Below are positions 60,917-64,000 of a DNA stretch of 64,000 bases, piece after piece. Position numbers and translations under genes: made by a program. Under the pieces are notes generated by a model. That model did no database searches and was not told where the DNA came from. It saw only the letters and a list, made by a program, of their open reading frames with translations. The stretch's first letter is position 1. Each line of letters begins with the position of its first letter. The DNA is from Macrosoma leucophasiata (taxonomy: Eukaryota; Arthropoda; Insecta; Lepidoptera; Hedylidae): the NCBI GenBank assembly GCA_036365455.1, contig JAWQUS010000020.1, forward strand, positions 5,615,001 through 5,679,000, in the 5' to 3' direction.

Positions 60917-61350
60917 GTAGGGTTCCGTAGTAAACAAGGAACCCCTATAGTTTGGCCATGTCCGTCTGTCTGTCTGTCTGTCCGTCCGCGGTTTATCGCA
61001 AAAACTATTAGTACTAGAGACTTGAAATTTGGCAGAAGTATAAGTACATCTTTATTACGCCGACAAAGTGGTAGAATATAAACATGTTTTTTTTGTTTAG
61101 GATACCTCCCCGCATGTAACGCGCGGATATATATATATATTTTGTTTTTATATAGTGTGGGATATTGTTGGATAGGTCTTTCAAAAACGTTAGGGGTGTG
61201 CAAATATCATTTCTCGATTTAGTTTACGGTTTGTGACTTATTAAGCTTTAAAGTGCCAATTTCAAGAGTCAAGTGTCCCCTGTCCCCCCCTAGCAACTAA
61301 ACGATTGTTGTAAAAAATTCAAAGGCTACGACAGTAAATTTTTGAAGTTT
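60917..61350 (+). repeat. Interspersed repeat starting TAGGGTTCCGTAGTAAACAA
   Basis: TAGGGTTCCGTAGTAAACAA-GGAACCCC, CCATGTCCGTCTGTCTGTCT, ACTAGAGACTTGAAATTTGG, CGCCGACAAAGTGGTAGAAT, then AAGTGTCCCC...AACTAAACGATTGTTG. The same order as 47394-47830, but the right end is lost. Confidence 0.65.
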
Positions 61351-61398
61351 ACTCCAAAAAACGTTTGAGTTACCTATAAGGCCCGCTAAGGTTATTGT

Positions 61399-61602
61399 AT
61401 GAGTAGTAAAATCAAGTGTTTCATGAATGTTGAGGCGTTCCGCGCGATTCCCTCGCAAGCGCTGCGACCGAGCGGACGTGTTTCACTCGCCGGCACACAA
61501 GCGATCTTACGCACACCGAGTAAACGTCCGTCGTGCGTCGGAGATAACACACACACTTTTTTATATGAGAGCGCCAGTAAAGAAACGAGACTAAAGATTC
61601 AG
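61399..61602 (+). other. Tentative exon (CpG-rich open frame ending at a splice donor)
   Basis: An ATG at 61399 or 61423 opens a frame of 78 codons through a low-copy CpG-rich block (GAGGCGTTCCGCGCGATTCC, GACCGAGCGGACGTGTTTCA, GAGTAAACGTCCGTCGTGCG). It contains EAFRAIPSQALRPSGRVSLA and runs in frame to AAGATTCAG|GTTAGT (61602/61603). I do not recognise the sequence. It could be a first exon or the 5' UTR of a gene extending right, or only CpG-rich DNA with a chance frame. Confidence 0.25.
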
Positions 61603-61925
61603 GTTAGTTTCCAAATAAAACGTTTTAATAGTTAACGTCAAAATCTAGAAACTGATTACAAAAATATTTGAGAATGCTGTCCTAATTATTAACAGACATA
61701 CAATCTGAGTTCATAATGATGTCGCTAACGAACAGCTTCATTATATAACCCCGAAGCCGCAAACCACAATTCTATCGCATCTCTATTCGGATTTTCAGAT
61801 GAAATGGGAGTAGGTTGTCGAATTACTCGTATTTATTCGAAAAGTTCTCTTTTTGTAATCACTGAAACAATTGGAAACATTATTGCTCATTATCCCATCA
61901 GCTCACGAAAAATAATCATATTGTT
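61603..61925. other. Spacer
   Basis: If the preceding segment is an exon this would be intron. Nothing else recognised. Confidence 0.4.
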
Positions 61926-62144
61926 CGTGGCACCGCATTACCTATTATACTTGCCGCGAAATGGTAGTGTTCAGCACTATCGTGTTCCGGTCAGGTAGTA
62001 AAGTACGGTCCTGTAATTTCCGGCACAGAAGCGTAACGCATCTGCATTTTGACCTCGGTCTATGTGTGGGTGTCTATAGGCTGCATTCATCACTTAACAT
62101 CAATGTGAACTGCATGCTTGTTTGCCAATTCCAAGACATAAAAA
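61926..62144 (+). repeat. PA element, partly truncated with internal deletion
   Basis: GTGGCACCGCATTACCTATT-ATACTTGCCGCGAAATGG to TGCTTGTTTGCCAATTCCAA-GACATAAAAA. About 30 bp (from AGGCATAAC to GTGGTAACGCAT) is reduced to AGCGTAACGCAT. Confidence 0.88.
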
Positions 62145-62217
62145 GGCCAATATCGGCCAAATGCGGCTCAACAGATTTATGAAATCAACAATACTGAATG
62201 TTATTGATTCATTTCTT

Positions 62218-62522
62218 TAGAACATAAACTGCCTCAAAAGTCCTAGGTTCGGTTCGCGGGTCGCGCGTTATCATACATAGATAACGGAGTAAAATCCATT
62301 ATCTCTAGGTCTATTGGGATTTTTCCATTTTCTGGAACATTCCGAGTACCTCGGAGTTTGGTAATATGTCAGTGACCGGAGATGTCTACAGGCTCGCCGC
62401 CTGTTACATGGGCCAAAACGTAACCGCCGAATCGAGGGTACTTGCATGTATGCTTGAATGCATGCATTTACCTCTGTCTACCCCTTCGAGGACTACAGGG
62501 GTGAAGTTACGTAAAAAATAAA
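62218..62522 (+). repeat. SINE-B, full length, diverged
   Basis: CTCAAAAGTCCTAGGTTCGG-TTCGCGGGTCG (B-box region changed to GGTTCGGTTCGCG), AGATAACGGAGTAAAATCCA, CCATTTTCTGGAACATTCCG, CGCCTGTTACATGGGCCAAA-ACGTAACCGCCGA and the tail CTACCCCTTCGAGGACTACA-GGGGTGAAGTTACGTAAAAA. Confidence 0.8.
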
Positions 62523-62609
62523 TGAGTAGTCAACTCACCACTACAGATAATCATGTTGTAAACTCATCAATATGTGAGACTTTATGCCCCTTAAACCGCT
62601 ATAGCATTT
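62523..62609. other. Short spacer
   Basis: Nothing recognised. Confidence 0.5.
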
Positions 62610-62876
62610 CACTGGTGGTAGAGCTCCAGTGACGGCGTAGGCACCATCGCATTACCTAATTTACTTGCCCCTAAATGGTAGTGTTCTGCACTATCGTGTT
62701 CCGGTTAGGTGGTAATGTATGGCCTTGTGATTTCCGGCACAGAGGCATAACACCTTAGGTCTCAGGAGTGGTAACGCATCTGCATTTTGATCTTTGTATG
62801 GGTGTCTATAGGCTGCAGTCATCACTTAACATCAATGTGAACTGCATGCTTGTTTGCCACCACCATGGCATAAAAA
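62610..62876 (+). repeat. PA element, nearly full length
   Basis: ACTGGTGGTAGAGCTCCAGT-GACGGCGTAGGCACCATCGC: the second half of the 5' hairpin (GAGCTCGCG) is deleted. Ends TTTGCCACCACCATGGCATA-AAAAA. Confidence 0.9.
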
Positions 62877-63489
62877 ACGTATAATAAAATCGCAGATTAA
62901 AAATAATAATCTTTTCCGCAGACAACCGCTTATAGTTCGGTATATATAGATCTGTGCGATCATCAATCAAGGATTCAGATAGTGCAAGGCTCCCGGTGAA
63001 ATGGAAGCTGCTTATCCCGACTTCACAGCTTACATTAATCACACAGCGTCGACGATAACCGCAAGCCGCGCTCAAAATGGCCGCACTTAAAATAATTTAA
63101 GTCTTCCACAAAACTTAGACCATAAAGCAGAGACAAAGTCGGCGGACATTTTTCATTAGTATGGAGGAAATTCTTGAAATTTTCCCCCAGTAAACAATTA
63201 TAAGATGTGTCCGGTAGGCTAATTGCTGTCTCTATTCATATTTCCTTTTATTGTGGCACTGTTTTTGCGGTTTTTCGCAAGACAATGTGTGTTGTTTTAT
63301 TTCAGATGGATTAAAGAATGGAAAGAAGATGACACTGAATAATATTACTAGTATTGTTTTGACTGTTGTGAATTTTACTGGTGTTTGAACTAATACATTT
63401 GTTATTTACTTTCTTATTTTAGTTGAATGTTACATTGACACACAACTACTTACTTCCTTCTTAATTATATTTTGTTAATGTCTCCCAAG
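62877..63489. other. Low-copy spacer
   Basis: GC-balanced part at 62980-63075 (AGTGCAAGGCTCCCGGTGAA, CACACAGCGTCGACGATAAC, AAGCCGCGCTCAAAATGGCC). No domain in the 89-codon minus frame across it, which begins in a PA element. Confidence 0.45.
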
Positions 63490-63579
63490 CCATCGCGAAG
63501 CTCAGATATTCAGATCCGTCCGGGCTTTAAATCCTGATGAGGCTCGCGGCGCGGCGGCAACTCGCCGCGAAAAATATAA
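63490..63579 (+). other. Tentative exon bounded by CCCAAG| and |GTAAGTAT
   Basis: After TAATGTCTCCCAAG the frame C|CAT CGC GAA GCT is open for 29 codons (HREAQIFRSVRALNPDEARG, then AAATRREKYK) to a consensus donor GTAAGTAT at 63580. The GCT-CGC-GGC-GCG-GCG-GCA run is unlike the AT-rich neighbourhood. Joined to the next candidate it meets a stop, so the two cannot form one coding unit by that join. Low confidence. Confidence 0.2.
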
Positions 63580-63702
63580 GTAAGTATATCTACATATATA
63601 TATAGTTAATGTACATATGACAAGAAAATTATACAAAACCTATACATATATAAAACACAAGACGATGCTGCCTATTATTATCAATGTTTTTTTCTGTTCC
63701 AG

Positions 63703-63844
63703 TTGGTGACAATTATCAGGTATGGATCCTAGATCCTATAAAAACATGGTGAGCAGAATAATGGCAGTTCATATTTTTGACGCGTGGAAACGCATAATAG
63801 GCACACGATGTCGAGAAGAAAATACGGCGGGTAGTGTGAGACTC
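63703..63844 (+). other. Tentative exon between TTTTTTTCTGTTCCAG| and |GTAAGTAA
   Basis: A strong polypyrimidine acceptor (63687-63702) and a consensus donor (63845) bound 142 bp. An ATG at 63722, after an in-frame upstream stop (63706), opens MDPRSYKNMVSRIMAVHIFD-AWKRIIGTRCREENTAGSVR-L, which reaches the donor in frame. It could be the 5' UTR plus first coding part of a gene to the right. Not recognised as any family. Confidence 0.28.
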
Positions 63845-64000
63845 GTAAGTAATCACTAAAACCTCGGGGTGTTATGACTCATCAGCGGCGGAGCCACAGG
63901 AACGCTCAACATCAGGTGTTCCACCACCGCCCAAATGAAATGGTTCACGAGCACCGGCCCTGAAGGAACAGGGAAGCGTCAAAGAAATTTGACCCTCGGC
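63845..64000. other. Right-edge sequence
   Basis: CpG-containing low-copy DNA (CGGCGGAGCCACAGGAACGC, CACCACCGCCCAAATGAAAT). The window ends here; no feature can be closed. Confidence 0.4.

Overview
The window looks like 64 kb of lepidopteran (moth or butterfly) nuclear DNA from an intergenic or very large intronic region. The reasons are its AT-rich background, the absence of any long non-repetitive reading frame, and a dense layer of transposon families typical of Lepidoptera: short Helitrons ending in CAGCTAG|T, RTE-type LINE tails, tRNA-derived SINEs, a cecropia-like mariner and several TIR elements. I find no complete host protein gene, no rRNA, no CRISPR and no prokaryotic feature. Species and chromosome cannot be named from sequence alone.

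The commonest component is a poly(A)-tailed, SINE-like element of about 290 bp, called here the PA element, with about 27 full, 5'-truncated or rearranged copies on both strands. Full copies begin ACTGGTGGTAGAGCTCC, with a small conserved hairpin at the 5' end, and finish GTTTGCCACTTCCATTACAT(A)n. Other families are: SINE-A, SINE-B and SINE-C (tRNA-like heads with a B-box GGTTCGAnnCC); RTE 3' tails encoding the end of the reverse transcriptase; a Helitron family of about 1.7 kb (copies at 6753-8455, 13974-15687 and 20745-23538, with 3' remnants at 2010-2867 and 60245-60393), each with GGT/GGC-rich tandem arrays inside; a shorter Helitron family with palindromic 3' ends (12894-13260, 17186-17514); a TIR family with 8-bp target duplications, hAT-like (30899-31138, 39513-39804, 45009-45327, 49205-49723, degenerate at 5658-5926); a PIF/Harbinger-like MITE (1112-1471); and two dead mariners (22503-23465, 51510-52797).

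Layout. 1-9 kb: MITE, SINE in Helitron, a fragment of a non-LTR reverse transcriptase (4781-5036) and an inverted Helitron. 9-24 kb: SINEs, an exceptional 84-bp-stem tRNA-like hairpin (12343-12536), four Helitrons, a 190-bp direct repeat and a mariner nested in a Helitron. 24-31 kb: RTE tails and a cluster of segmental duplications with an RTE tail inserted in a PA element. 31-46 kb: thinly scattered repeats with several low-copy stretches, an RTE ORF relic (37042-37351) and a nested hairpin (40301-40394). 46-52.8 kb: a 0.9-kb TIR element that encloses a LINE end, a duplicated PA segment, the long hAT-like copy and the second mariner. 52.8-58 kb: low-copy DNA, small MITEs and direct repeats. 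58.2-60.2 kb: a GC-rich 15-bp minisatellite of about 120 units with a higher-order period near 328 bp, joined to a Helitron 3' end. 60.4-64 kb: repeats plus three tentative splice-bounded segments that could be exons of a gene at or beyond the right edge.

The elements do not work together as a pathway. Their relations are nesting and probable trans-mobilisation: SINE-B shares the tail of the RTE copies, the mariners share an inactivating stop, and the Helitrons appear to have captured a LINE tail that grew into tandem arrays.
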